This document shows, piece by piece, positions 1-8,425 of a stretch of 61,435 bases of DNA. This DNA comes from Planctomycetota bacterium. Lineage in GTDB: Bacteria; Planctomycetota; UBA8108; JACQVS01. The position numbers and the translations under genes were made by a program. The notes beneath the pieces are model-generated. The model was not told the origin of the DNA. It did no database searches and was given only the letters and a program-made list of their open reading frames with translations. The stretch covers positions 1 to 61,435 of the forward strand of contig JANQLS010000014.1 in NCBI GenBank assembly GCA_028280485.1, given 5' to 3'. Every line of letters begins with the position of its first letter. Within the stretch, counting starts at the first letter, position 1.

Positions 1-124
1 CGTCGCTCCACTAAAAATAGGCTAAAAGCCTATTTTTGTGATTTGCGTGATCCCACGCAAATATAATTAATTCCTGTTATTCAACAGGAACTAATTAAAT
101 TCCAATGAAAGCTTCGAAGCGCTA
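1..124. other. Leader with three successive short hairpins
   Basis: Three perfect hairpins lie in a row before the first gene. The first (13-23 with 27-37) is A-rich on the left and T-rich on the right, so it can act as an intrinsic terminator for a gene outside the window. The second pairs 41-49 with 54-62. The third pairs 71-78 with 83-90 around a 4-base loop; its right arm and flank (ATTCAACAGGAACTAAT) recur at about 14780. No coding sequence is seen here. Confidence 0.6.
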
Positions 125-595
125 ATGAGTCTTAAAGAATTAGAACAACTAGAAGCTGAATTTAAGCTGACTCTTCCCAAGGAATACAAAAAAGCTTTAC
201 TCCAGCCTTTCATAAGTAAAAATAATTTAGAATTTGAACTCGATTTAGCCGAACTTCGCCGTAATAATCTCGAATTCAGAGATACTGATCCCTGGGAGTT
301 TCCCTGGTCCGATCAATTCTGGTGGATCGGAGCTGACGGAGCCGGTGGATTTTATTTTATTGATTGTAAGCATTCCGAATGTGAAGTTCTCTACTTTGAT
401 CACGAAGCACCGGCAGAGAATATTCAAGACAGAGAACAACTTCACCCTCAATCTCTCGAAGATTTTTTCACTTATTTAAAAGAATCTGAATTAGAAGCCG
501 AACGTTATAAAGAGAACCTCTTAAATAAAATCAATAACAGGAAGTGGTGGCAGATTTGGATTCCAAGGAAATTGCCGCCGTGGATGGAGGATTGA
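125..595 (+). CDS. SMI1/KNR4 (SUKH) family protein
   Basis: A 156-residue cytoplasmic protein with SMI1/KNR4-superfamily features: an N-terminal helix ending in LPKEYKKALL (residues 17-26), a core strand pair around WIGADGAGGFYFID (67-80), a following VLYFDHE strand (88-94) and a helix SLEDFFTYL (110-118). The family is known as a binding scaffold and includes immunity proteins to contact-dependent and polymorphic toxins, but many chromosomal members have no known partner. The tail (about 135-156) is Trp-, Lys- and Pro-rich. The start codon sits in a TAATG overlapping a six-codon mini-ORF that begins at 106, with no strong ribosome site. No toxin gene is visible next to it, so an immunity role is only a possibility. 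Confidence 0.8.
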   Translation: MSLKELEQLEAEFKLTLPKEYKKALLQPFISKNNLEFELDLAELRRNNLEFRDTDPWEFPWSDQFWWIGADGAGGFYFIDCKHSECEVLYFDHEAPAENIQDREQLHPQSLEDFFTYLKESELEAERYKENLLNKINNRKWWQIWIPRKLPPWMED

Positions 596-632
596 TAATT
601 TTATACACTCAACAAATTCAGGCATTTCCCCA

Positions 633-890
633 ATGAACGACATCCTCACCGCTCATAAACACTCAAGTAACAATGAAAAAGAGATATTAGCGAGCAAAAC
701 CTGCTCATGTTTTTATTGCCTGAAGACATTCGAACCTACTGACATCAAAGAATGGATTGATGGCGGCGGAAACCTTGATCGCACTGCAATTTGTCCCCAT
801 TGTGAAATAGATACTGTGATTGGATCAGCATCGGGATATGTATTATCTACAGAATTCTTATCTAAGATGCATGAATATTGGTTTAAATAA
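633..890 (+). CDS. Small zinc-ribbon-like cytoplasmic protein
   Basis: An 85-residue protein with two Cys pairs, CFYC (residues 26-29) and CPHC (54-57), spaced as in a zinc ribbon; a further Cys is at 24. Between them is an EIKEW-type segment (DIKEWID), and after them IDTVIGSASGY followed by a helix EFLSKMHEYWF. This resembles, from memory, a widespread family annotated only as 'cytoplasmic protein', of unknown function. It lies 37 bases after the SMI1/KNR4 gene and 49 before the kinase gene, on the same strand. Function is not known; metal binding is inferred from the cysteines. Confidence 0.7.
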   Translation: MNDILTAHKHSSNNEKEILASKTCSCFYCLKTFEPTDIKEWIDGGGNLDRTAICPHCEIDTVIGSASGYVLSTEFLSKMHEYWFK

Positions 891-939
891 ATCCAACCAC
901 ATTCTGAATACATAACAGCACACATTTTATATTAATTCA

Positions 940-1389
940 ATGGAAGCCATTCTATTCATCGGAATTCAAGCTAGCGGTAAATCAACCTTTTACCAACAGC
1001 AATTCAAAGACACCCACATTCGGATTAACTTGGATATGCTAAATACACGGAACCGAGAAAAATGTTTTTTAGAAACATGCCTAAAAACCCAACAACCCTT
1101 TGTGATCGACAATACGAATCCTCAACCAGAAGACCGAAAAAGGTACATCCCCCTTATTAAGGAGCAGCGATTTAAAGTAACGGGATACTACTTCCAATCA
1201 AAAATCGAAGCTGCCATTTCACGAAACCACCAAAGAGATCCCGAGCAACAAGTACCAGAATTAGCGATCAAACACACTTACTCCAAGTTAATCCTCCCGA
1301 CCTACTCAGAAGGATTTGATCAATTATTTTACGTCCAACAACAACCTCAAAAACAATTTTTAGTCCAGGAATGGAACGATGAAATTTGA
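940..1389 (+). CDS. PNKP-like P-loop 5'-polynucleotide kinase
   Basis: A 149-residue single-domain kinase. Walker A is GIQASGKST (residues 8-16). A candidate catalytic Asp is D32 in RINLDML, matching the NRD segment of T4 Pnk and mammalian PNKP. The segment VIDNTNPQPEDRKRY (55-69) closely matches the substrate-binding VAIDNTNP region of mammalian PNKP, and ISRNHQR (93-99) matches its lid arginines. PTYSEGFD (120-127) also fits the PNKP C-terminus. Known members phosphorylate 5'-hydroxyl ends of RNA or DNA using ATP. There is no phosphatase or ligase domain. The last 11 bases overlap the next gene, so the two are probably co-translated. A role in RNA end repair is inferred from the Thg1-like neighbour. 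Alternative: a generic AAA-annotated small kinase with another substrate. Confidence 0.85.
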   Translation: MEAILFIGIQASGKSTFYQQQFKDTHIRINLDMLNTRNREKCFLETCLKTQQPFVIDNTNPQPEDRKRYIPLIKEQRFKVTGYYFQSKIEAAISRNHQRDPEQQVPELAIKHTYSKLILPTYSEGFDQLFYVQQQPQKQFLVQEWNDEI

Positions 1390-2146
1390 TGAATTAGATC
1401 AACAACTAAGAATTTACGAAACTTCCCAAGACTACTGTGTCTTACCTAATATTTATATGGTTGCGAGAATCGATGGTCGAAACTTCACTCGCCTCACTAA
1501 AGATAAACACGCCTTTAAGGCTCCTTACGACGAACGATTCAGAGACTATATGACTGAAACCACCTCTCACTTGATGCAAAGTGGCTTTAGAGTCATCTAT
1601 GGCTACACTCAAAGTGACGAGATATCTCTTTTGTTTCACCGCGAAGAAAATGGATTCGGCCGTAAATTAAGAAAATTGAATTCCATCTTAGCCGCAGAGG
1701 CCAGCGCCAAATTCTCGTTACTATTAGGTGATATCGGTACTTTTGATTGTAGGATTTCGCAACTTCCGACCGAGTCTCTCGTCGTTGACTATTTCAGGTG
1801 GCGAAACGAAGACGCTCACCGAAATGCACTCAACGCGCACAACTATTGGATGCTCCGAGAAAAAGGAGAAACCGCTCGATCCGCAACGGAAACGCTCCAC
1901 AAGTTTAGCGTAGCTGAAAAGAACGAACTCTTATTCTCTAAAGGCGGAATCAATTTCAATGAAGTGCCTGATTGGCAGAAAAGAGGCATCGGCCTCTACT
2001 GGGAGAATTATCAAAAAGAATCTTTTAATCCTCAAAAACAGGAATCGGTCACCGCGGAAAGAAAGAGAATAAAGGTAGATCTGAATCTCCCGATGAAGGA
2101 TGCTTACAGTGAATTTATTAGAAACCTTATAAATCATCCAGAATAA
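1379..2146 (+). CDS. Thg1-like protein, 3'-5' RNA polymerase family
   Basis: A 255-residue protein of the tRNA-His guanylyltransferase superfamily. Metal-binding motifs are intact: ARIDGRNFTRL with D32, and GYTQSDEISLLF with D80 and E81. Other family landmarks are FDCRISQLP, the WRNEDAHRNALN block and the GINFNEVPDWQKRGIGLYW block. Eukaryotic Thg1 adds G-1 to tRNA-His; bacterial Thg1-like proteins are known to repair truncated tRNA 5' ends by templated 3'-5' addition. Since bacteria generally encode G-1 of tRNA-His, a repair role fits better than tRNA-His maturation. The start lies inside the kinase gene (11-base overlap). Thg1 chemistry needs a 5' phosphate or triphosphate, so an upstream 5' kinase is a logical partner (inference). 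Confidence 0.92.
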   Translation: MKFDELDQQLRIYETSQDYCVLPNIYMVARIDGRNFTRLTKDKHAFKAPYDERFRDYMTETTSHLMQSGFRVIYGYTQSDEISLLFHREENGFGRKLRKLNSILAAEASAKFSLLLGDIGTFDCRISQLPTESLVVDYFRWRNEDAHRNALNAHNYWMLREKGETARSATETLHKFSVAEKNELLFSKGGINFNEVPDWQKRGIGLYWENYQKESFNPQKQESVTAERKRIKVDLNLPMKDAYSEFIRNLINHPE

Positions 2147-2159
2147 AGAGCTTTTAAAG

Positions 2160-2480
2160 ATGGCATACGATTTATTTGTTGGGGATTCTCCCAAGCATAA
2201 AAATGAGAACCAATTTGTGGGTAACATTGAATACGAAGAGCATCCTGCAGTGCTCAAATTACTTAAACGGAAAGATCATTTTTTTCTTAACCGTCTCGCC
2301 AATATTTATGAAGATCAATGCTTTGGGCAACAAGAGCTTCATGAGGCTCAGGATCTCCTTCATGAAATGATGTTGGTCAAGGACCTGAGTAAGGCTGAGA
2401 AAATGATGGTTTATAAATTGATTGCTTTCATCTCCTATGGTTTGAAAGTAGGGATGCCGCTATATGGAATAGCTGATTAA
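2160..2480 (+). CDS. Hypothetical protein, orphan next to Thg1-like gene
   Basis: A 106-residue protein with no family that I recognise. It begins MAYDLFVGDSP and continues with a short charged segment, then mostly helical sequence: HFFLNRLANIYEDQCFG, an ELHEAQDLLHEMM helix and a C-terminal helix KMMVYKLIAFISYGLKVG. No signal peptide, membrane span or metal motif is apparent. It starts 13 bases after the Thg1-like stop and ends 12 bases before the GNAT gene, so it probably belongs to the same transcript. The length and helical content are compatible with a small partner protein, but nothing in the sequence shows a function. Confidence 0.65.
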   Translation: MAYDLFVGDSPKHKNENQFVGNIEYEEHPAVLKLLKRKDHFFLNRLANIYEDQCFGQQELHEAQDLLHEMMLVKDLSKAEKMMVYKLIAFISYGLKVGMPLYGIAD

Positions 2481-2492
2481 AAAAACAATGCA

Positions 2493-2915
2493 ATGATTAC
2501 AGTACGAAACCCATTTTTATCCGATGTTCATTTAGTTTTAAAATTAGCCAAAAACTTCCCCGTCCCTGAACCTCTCAACGAATCCAAATTCGTCGAGACC
2601 TGGAATGAAAAATTGAAGGACCCGAATTCCTATATCGGAGTAGCCGAAACAGAAAACGAAATCATCGGCTACGTCTCGGGATACCTTCATTCCTGCTTTT
2701 ACGCCAATGGATCGACATTTTGGGTAGATGAAATCTTCGTGACGGAATCCGAGCGGGGAAAAGGTGTGGGCCAACTTTTGATGGATTCCATTGAAGATTG
2801 GGTTAAGGATCGTGATTGCAAATTGATCTCTTTGGCGACGAGCGGCGCTGACGATTTTTATACAAAGATCGGTTACCAGTGCTCGGCGCGTTACTTTAAG
2901 AAATACTTATCTTAG
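2493..2915 (+). CDS. GNAT family N-acetyltransferase
   Basis: A 140-residue single GNAT domain. The acetyl-CoA pyrophosphate-binding loop is RGKGVG (residues 88-93) following the beta-4 strand WVDEIFV, and the late FYTKIGY motif (122-128) is the usual GNAT motif B end. Members transfer an acetyl group from acetyl-CoA to an amine; the substrate cannot be read from sequence. The short spacing from the preceding gene suggests it is the last gene of the run, since a long repeat-filled gap follows. Confidence 0.88.
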   Translation: MITVRNPFLSDVHLVLKLAKNFPVPEPLNESKFVETWNEKLKDPNSYIGVAETENEIIGYVSGYLHSCFYANGSTFWVDEIFVTESERGKGVGQLLMDSIEDWVKDRDCKLISLATSGADDFYTKIGYQCSARYFKKYLS

Positions 2916-3443
2916 TAGTCGCTCTTAATAGTCGGCTCATCCCGTGAGCCGGGACGGTAATTCAAATTCGTTTTAATAATAATCATCACCAAGGGCTGTA
3001 GGCCCGTCATAACCTAGCCCAGGGCAGAGCGAAGCGTCGCCCTGGGTAAAATAAATAAATTCATCGAGCCCTGTAAGGGCGTAATAATTCCTTTAAACTC
3101 GTTTTATTCCGCCCTTTCAGGGCTGTCCTGAATTAATGTAATTAACCCGGGACATCGCAGCTTTGCTGCTTTGCCCTGGGCTAGGTTATGACGGGCTTTC
3201 AGCCTTGGCTTTTTGAATACTAAGGCTTACTTGAATACTCACAGTTAGAGAGTTTGTAAGGAAATTATCACCAAAGTGATACAAATCCATAAGCAAAATT
3301 GATCGAGAAGAATTTCTCGTTCTGACGGCACACGGCGTGTGCCTACTACCTTAGATTTTACTACCAAAGCAGTACAATCTCCGGTTTAATCAGGCCCTGG
3401 AATTAATTGAGAATAAAATCAAATCACAAAGGACAACCCAACC
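2916..3443. repeat. 528-base intergenic region with inverted repeat elements
   Basis: No gene is seen. Two copies of a CCCAGGGC-type intergenic element face each other: one at about 2988-3084 (AAGGGCTGTAGGCCCGT, then AGCCCAGGGCAGAGCGAAGC, then GAGCCCTGTAAGGGCG) and an inverted one at about 3108-3208. The same element occurs at 10358-10450, 61152-61277 and 61310-61435. A separate palindromic element, GGCACACGGCGTGTGCC followed by TACTACC, is at 3325-3350 and recurs inverted at 10274-10299. A small hairpin GGCTCA...TGAGCC is at about 2934-2950. These resemble mobile or REP-like intergenic repeats; none codes for protein. Confidence 0.8.
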
Positions 3444-3797
3444 ATGACTGAAAACGTCTACTGGATCCTCAAAGGGACCATCGGAGAAGGTAACCAGGAT
3501 GCGGTCAAAGAACTGGCTCAACGATTTAGTGAAAAAACGAATTCCGAAGAGGGAGTCATCGCCTACGAATGGTCGATGAGTGCCGATGGCTCACAATTGC
3601 ACGTTTACGAAAGATTCAAAAATAGCGATGCGGCCTTAGCTCATCTCGGAAACGTTGGTCCTGACCTACCCGAACTGTTAGGCTTGGTTACCCCCACAGC
3701 GATCGAATGCTACGGCTCCCCCAACGATGCTTTCAAAGCAGCCGTTGGAATCTTTCCGGTTTCGTTTTTTGAAACTTTCCAGGGATTCCATCGATAA
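3444..3797 (+). CDS. Antibiotic biosynthesis monooxygenase (ABM) domain protein
   Basis: A 117-residue protein with the ferredoxin-like ABM fold pattern: strand YWILKGTI, helix with DAVKELAQRFSEKT, then EEGVIAYEWSMS, LHVYERFKN and a helix DAALAHL. Family members are small dimeric, often cofactor-free oxygenases or quinone-modifying enzymes, and many have no known substrate. The C-terminal third (about 85-117) is longer than the minimal domain. A purine-rich AAAGGACAACC lies just upstream of the ATG. It begins a second small run after the repeat region; the substrate is unknown. Confidence 0.75.
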   Translation: MTENVYWILKGTIGEGNQDAVKELAQRFSEKTNSEEGVIAYEWSMSADGSQLHVYERFKNSDAALAHLGNVGPDLPELLGLVTPTAIECYGSPNDAFKAAVGIFPVSFFETFQGFHR

Positions 3798-3913
3798 AAA
3801 CTCGCGACTCTTTTTTGACCTAGGTATTCGCCTCCTCCTTTAATCCAACAATTTTTTATTCATCTTGGGATGAGGCGTATACCCCCTAATCCTTTTTCAA
3901 CCTTGAGGCCCTC

Positions 3914-4369
3914 ATGGAAAAACGCATTATAGATTCCATCTCAGAAAGTGTTTTGTGTTGGTTAGCCACAGTAAATTCTGAAGGAATGCCCAACGTCTCC
4001 CCTAAAGAAGTTTTTTCTCAATTTGATTCTGAATTCATCATCGCGAATATTGCATCACCCCAAAGCGCCGCTAATATGAGAGCGACAGGAAAGGCAAGTG
4101 TGAGCTTTATCAATGTATTTACTCAAAAGGGTTTTAAGCTAAAGGGAAGAGCAAAAGAAATTGCTCCCGGTGAACCGGAATACGATGCACGCCACCAAGT
4201 ACTCTACGAATTGGCGGGAGATCGATTTCCCATTCAAAGCATCTTGAGTATCTCTGTTGAAGAAATTCATGAGATCATAGCACCCAGTTATTACCTCTTC
4301 CCGGATACAACTGAAGAGTCACAAAAGAATGAGGCGTACCGTAGTTATAAAGTAAAACCTTCCCCTTAA
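3914..4369 (+). CDS. Pyridoxamine 5'-phosphate oxidase (PPOX) family protein
   Basis: A 151-residue split-barrel flavin-binding protein. The N-terminus has the usual LCWLATVNSEGMPNVSPKEV pattern, followed by FIIANIASPQSAANM and a KGFKLKGRAKEI strand pair, as in small FMN-binding PPOX-like proteins. True PdxH is longer, so this is more likely a general FMN- or F420-dependent reductase-like protein of unknown substrate. It lies 116 bases after the ABM gene and 22 before the DUF4265 gene. Confidence 0.85.
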   Translation: MEKRIIDSISESVLCWLATVNSEGMPNVSPKEVFSQFDSEFIIANIASPQSAANMRATGKASVSFINVFTQKGFKLKGRAKEIAPGEPEYDARHQVLYELAGDRFPIQSILSISVEEIHEIIAPSYYLFPDTTEESQKNEAYRSYKVKPSP

Positions 4370-4391
4370 ATTCAATTTAGACAAGTTAAGT

Positions 4392-4856
4392 ATGGATAAT
4401 AAACCTGATTCAAAAATTGTTATTCAAGTCCAGCAAGAGGATGGAAACTTTGATGTCGAAACTCCCTGGGCAACCTCCTTGGGAAATGATCTTTATCGCC
4501 TTGAGAACATCCCCTTTTTTGCCTACGGAGTGTCTTGGCAAGACACAGTCTTCGCCCCCTACGACGAAGAAGAACAACGCCCTGTCTTTATTGCCGTCGA
4601 AAAGAAATCTGGCAATAGAACGATTAGAGCCATTTTTAATCCTCCAATCGAAAATGGAAACTCTTCACAAAATATCTTAGAGAAGATTACCGATACCGGT
4701 GCGGAATATGAAGGCGCCACCCCTTCCTTTATTGCTATCAACATCCCACCTGAAGTCGATCTCTTTTCAGTTTGCGAGATTTTAAATAAAGAAGAAATAG
4801 AGTGGGAGCACGCGGATCCTACCTACGCTGAGCTTTATGAAAAAGAAGAGGAGTAG
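4392..4856 (+). CDS. DUF4265 domain-containing protein
   Basis: A 154-residue acidic cytoplasmic protein resembling the DUF4265 family: ETPWATSLGNDLYRLENIPFF near residues 19-40 (the family's typical E-x-hydrophobic-W-A pattern), then GVSWQDTVFA, a basic strand RTIRAIF and a C-terminal EWEHADPTYAEL. The function of the family is not known. There is no signal peptide or metal motif. It closes the plus-strand run of small genes; a 204-base gap follows, containing the 12-base palindrome GCACTTAAGTGC (4922-4933). Confidence 0.78.
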   Translation: MDNKPDSKIVIQVQQEDGNFDVETPWATSLGNDLYRLENIPFFAYGVSWQDTVFAPYDEEEQRPVFIAVEKKSGNRTIRAIFNPPIENGNSSQNILEKITDTGAEYEGATPSFIAINIPPEVDLFSVCEILNKEEIEWEHADPTYAELYEKEEE

Positions 4857-5060
4857 AGTGTTAATTGTGATACCGCCGAGCCAAACCCCGAGAAAAACCC
4901 ACACAAACCCTAATAAAATAAGCACTTAAGTGCAGCTCCCCCAAATAATCTCAGAGCGTCATTTTTTTCTTAAAACAAAAGTCACAAAGCCCCAATTTCT
5001 CCGTTCATTTCACTTAGTTAAACCATTTTCATTTATCATTCCAAGAGAAGGACGGAGATC

Positions 5061-8000
5061 ATGCAATTCCCTAAACCGACCACCTTTTGCCTAGTGGTAT
5101 TAGCGTTCACCCTGGCCACCTTGAGTGAGCCCGCTCACGCAAGTTCCCTCCACGAATTAGAGCTCACCCATTTTTCAATCGTTCGTGAAACCGCCATCTC
5201 TGCGAGCGAAACAGAGGTGGAATTTACCTGTGAGATTCAAAATCACGCCGCCGGTTCCTGGACGGGGGATGCTCTCGTCGACCACAACCAAGAAGAATTA
5301 ACCCTTATCGACAGTCGACTCACTTTTGATCCTATCGGACCCAACGCTCTTCAAGCAGCTTTGGATACTGCGACAATTCAAATTTCTAACAGCGAACTTC
5401 CTGCGTTCAGAACGGCCCTCTTGGCGGGTGATGTTTCTTTCCTGATGGGCTTTGGTGAAGTCGAGCTCTACAACATGCCAGTCATTAAGTTAGATGAAGA
5501 GACCGACCTCGCGTATGCCGATTATTATGAATCAGGAGCGAATCGCGTACTTCAATTCCTCTCTGCGACTCCCTTATTGAACAGCCTTCAAGCTGGAGAT
5601 GTTCTTCTCATTGGATCGGATATCGGTGATTATCAATCTCCCCAATTTCTTTCTCCTGAACTCCTTCCCCTCGAAGTCATCTCGGTATCAACTCCAGGAA
5701 CCTATACGGAATTAGAAGGCCGACCCGTCAACCTTCTCGACGTCGTACAGAGTGGAACCTTCAGCGCCTATCAAGACAACGATGTTGAAATCGAATGGAC
5801 TCCCAGCCTTCTCTTTTTCTACGATGGAATCTACGCGTGTGAAGACGAATCTCACTTAGAAGACTCGGAAGATCCTAACAACCCCAACAAAGAATGCGGT
5901 TTCAGCGCCCTTCCTTTTAGGTTCGATCGCTTAGAAATTGAACCCGGAATCTACGTCAGCGGTGAGGTCTTCTTACGCTCAACGGGAATCAACTTGGAAG
6001 TAGCCATCCGAAACGGTCAGCTTAAAAGAGCTACCGTCGACATGGATTTAGGTTGGACCGCAACTTTAGAACTCAGTGTAGATCAAAATGTAAACTATCC
6101 CGCAAATGAGAAAACGATCTTCGACATGCAACTTCCCTCCTACGTCGTTCCCATCGGTGGCTTTCCAATTACATTCACTCCTAAGGTCGAACTCTATGTA
6201 GGAGCAGAGGCAAACTTAAAAGCGGGTTCAAAAATCGGAATCCATCAAGACGCAATGATTGGAATGTCGATAGGTTGGGACGATGGTCGATTTTCTGCTA
6301 CACCTTACGGCCACACCGAACCATTAACCGCAACCGCGCCACAACTCGCCGATGACTCTCACGCCTCAGCAAAAGCTTGGGTCGGTGCTGAATTTAAAGT
6401 CGACATCGAACACTCTGCTGGCCCGTTTTTCCGCACCGAAGCTTTCGGCGAACTTGAGGTTAGCCCTACGAACGATCCCTGGTGGGATATTCAATTCGGC
6501 ACTGAGACCTATCCGGGTTTCGAACTTTCACTCTTTGGATTCGACATCGCTCAATGGACCCCGAATAACCCAGAGGTTCAATTAGCAGGAAGACAGAATC
6601 AACTCCGAGATCCTCATGCCACCGAAGCGCCGAGCTCGGGAAGAGATGTTCGTTGGGGAATCGCTATCGAAAATCAATCGACGGATATTCGAAGTGAACA
6701 CGTCAAGGTCGCCAAACTTTCGGATGGATCTGCTGTTATCACGAGTCGTACCGCTACCGATGGCTACCTCACTCGGGTAGATAAGAGCGGCCAAGTGATT
6801 TGGAATCAGAACTTAGACACCGCCTACCCTACGCGCTCTTATGAATTACCAAATGGAAATATCATCGCTTGCGGAGAAAAGGGATCAGCCTGGTGGATCG
6901 GTGAATTTGACAACTCAGACGGTAGTCGTCTATGGGTTCAAAGCCATGACTTAGGGGCGCAAGTGAGCCTTGATGATTTTACTCCCTTTATAGACGAGAA
7001 TAACAATCAAGCTTTTCTCTTAATCGGAGTTAAAACCATCGGAACGGTTCATGAGAAAGACCCCATCTTTTTACGTTTAGATGCTCAAGGCGACGTCACT
7101 TGGGTTAAACAATATGAATCTCCCGGTACAGATCAATTTCAAGCAGTGACGGCTCTTGAGGATGGAGGATTCGCTCTTGCGGGTCGAACGGATTGGGCTA
7201 TCGGCAGTGACAACTCTGGTAATGGTTTAGTCGCTCGAATGGAAAAAGATGGAACCATCACTTGGGCAACGGCGATCGCCTCTTATCGAGTAGCTGAATT
7301 TTTTACCGTCGGTCAGGGTTTAGATGGAAAAATTTACTTGGGTGGACGAGTAGGCCGTGCGATTAGCGATCCTTACCCTTCACTTTGGGTAGCAACTGTA
7401 GAACCAGACGGAAGCCAACTTCGCCACACTCTTTTAGGAGACGATGTTGTCTTCTCTACCGATGTCATCCCCTCTCTATCACCAGCGACGAATGCCGCTC
7501 ATGATAGCTACACTGCCTACGACACGGCCTTCGGAATGACGGCTGTACCCGGTGGAATGGTTTTCGTGGGTAAATGGGGCCTGGGAAACGCCAGTTCAGC
7601 CCATGCTTTCAAAATGACTCCTGAACATGGAATCTCGTGGTTTACACAATTTGAGGGAGTCAATGAAGACTTACTCACCGATGTTGTCAACACCGGTGAT
7701 GGACTGGTAGCCGTAGGTTACTCCGGATCATTCTTTCCTCTCGGAACTGGTGGAACTCACTCTGTGATGGCACTCAAGCTCCCTTTCGAGGGTGGTATCG
7801 ATTTTAAACCTCAAGCTGCAGCTGACCGTCGTTACCTTCAACCCTTAGTTTACGCCTCAGCGTTTCATACTCATTTTTCAGTAGAAACTTCCCCACTAAT
7901 ACTCGAATCGGTAAGCAGCGTACTCTTTACCGTAACCGATCAAACTTCAACTCCCGCTACAGGAGTTCAAATTCCTCCGGCTCCCATCGTCGAAACTGTA

Positions 8001-8348
8001 ACTGTCAATGAGTTGACTGAGTTTCCCGAACCCAGCCCGGATACAACCCCTGAACCTCAATTCATTCGAAGCGATTGTAATGGAGATGGGCAAGTGGGAG
8101 GAGTTTCGGATGCGATCACCGTACTTCAAAGAAATTTCCTCGGTGAAGAAGTTCCCTGCGTAGCCGCTTGTGATGCGAATGCCGATGGAGATGCCAGTGG
8201 AGTTGGCGATGCCATTACGATTCTGACTTACAACTTCCTGGGTGGAGTTGAGATTCCCCAACCTTTCCCCCACTGTGGGATCGGTACAGTGGAATCCGAC
8301 TACGATTTAGGTTGTGAAACCTGGGAACCGGCTTGTGGTCCCAATTGA
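5061..8348 (+). CDS. Large secreted protein with propeller-like repeats and C-terminal dockerin-like pair
   Basis: A 1095-residue exported protein. Residues 1-27 form a signal peptide (hydrophobic FCLVVLAFTLATL, cleavage probably after AHA). Residues about 30-540 are beta-rich with no family that I recognise. From about 550 to 900 there are repeats with the pattern 'DGGFALAGRTD...VARMEKDGTITW', like delta-60 or PQQ-like propeller blades. At about 1003-1060 are two Ca-binding loops (CNGDGQVGGVSDAIT and DANADGDASGVGDAIT), each followed by a hydrophobic NFLG helix: a dockerin-like pair, then a tail with CGIGTVESDYDLGC. Both loops have a Gly-Val insertion relative to the other dockerin-like modules here. 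Likely surface or extracellular; the ligand is unknown. A strong terminator follows. Confidence 0.85.
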   Translation: MQFPKPTTFCLVVLAFTLATLSEPAHASSLHELELTHFSIVRETAISASETEVEFTCEIQNHAAGSWTGDALVDHNQEELTLIDSRLTFDPIGPNALQAALDTATIQISNSELPAFRTALLAGDVSFLMGFGEVELYNMPVIKLDEETDLAYADYYESGANRVLQFLSATPLLNSLQAGDVLLIGSDIGDYQSPQFLSPELLPLEVISVSTPGTYTELEGRPVNLLDVVQSGTFSAYQDNDVEIEWTPSLLFFYDGIYACEDESHLEDSEDPNNPNKECGFSALPFRFDRLEIEPGIYVSGEVFLRSTGINLEVAIRNGQLKRATVDMDLGWTATLELSVDQNVNYPANEKTIFDMQLPSYVVPIGGFPITFTPKVELYVGAEANLKAGSKIGIHQDAMIGMSIGWDDGRFSATPYGHTEPLTATAPQLADDSHASAKAWVGAEFKVDIEHSAGPFFRTEAFGELEVSPTNDPWWDIQFGTETYPGFELSLFGFDIAQWTPNNPEVQLAGRQNQLRDPHATEAPSSGRDVRWGIAIENQSTDIRSEHVKVAKLSDGSAVITSRTATDGYLTRVDKSGQVIWNQNLDTAYPTRSYELPNGNIIACGEKGSAWWIGEFDNSDGSRLWVQSHDLGAQVSLDDFTPFIDENNNQAFLLIGVKTIGTVHEKDPIFLRLDAQGDVTWVKQYESPGTDQFQAVTALEDGGFALAGRTDWAIGSDNSGNGLVARMEKDGTITWATAIASYRVAEFFTVGQGLDGKIYLGGRVGRAISDPYPSLWVATVEPDGSQLRHTLLGDDVVFSTDVIPSLSPATNAAHDSYTAYDTAFGMTAVPGGMVFVGKWGLGNASSAHAFKMTPEHGISWFTQFEGVNEDLLTDVVNTGDGLVAVGYSGSFFPLGTGGTHSVMALKLPFEGGIDFKPQAAADRRYLQPLVYASAFHTHFSVETSPLILESVSSVLFTVTDQTSTPATGVQIPPAPIVETVTVNELTEFPEPSPDTTPEPQFIRSDCNGDGQVGGVSDAITVLQRNFLGEEVPCVAACDANADGDASGVGDAITILTYNFLGGVEIPQPFPHCGIGTVESDYDLGCETWEPACGPN

Positions 8349-8390
8349 TCATCAAAAATCGAATTTGCCACTGAGGAATTAAATCTAGAA

Positions 8391-8425
8391 TGAGTTTCAG
8401 GGATACATCCCTGAAACTCATTTTT
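8391..8425 (+). terminator. Intrinsic terminator
   Basis: A perfect 13-base stem (8391-8403 with 8408-8420), loop TACA, followed by five T. It ends the large secreted protein gene, 42 bases after its stop. Confidence 0.9.

Noticed and set aside
2988..3208. CRISPR array
   Set aside because: The repeats are two inverted copies of an intergenic element, not regularly spaced direct repeats with spacers.
125..4856. Integron cassette array
   Set aside because: Small one-strand genes suggested it, but no integrase gene and no consistent attC-like sites were found after each gene; gaps are too short and dissimilar.
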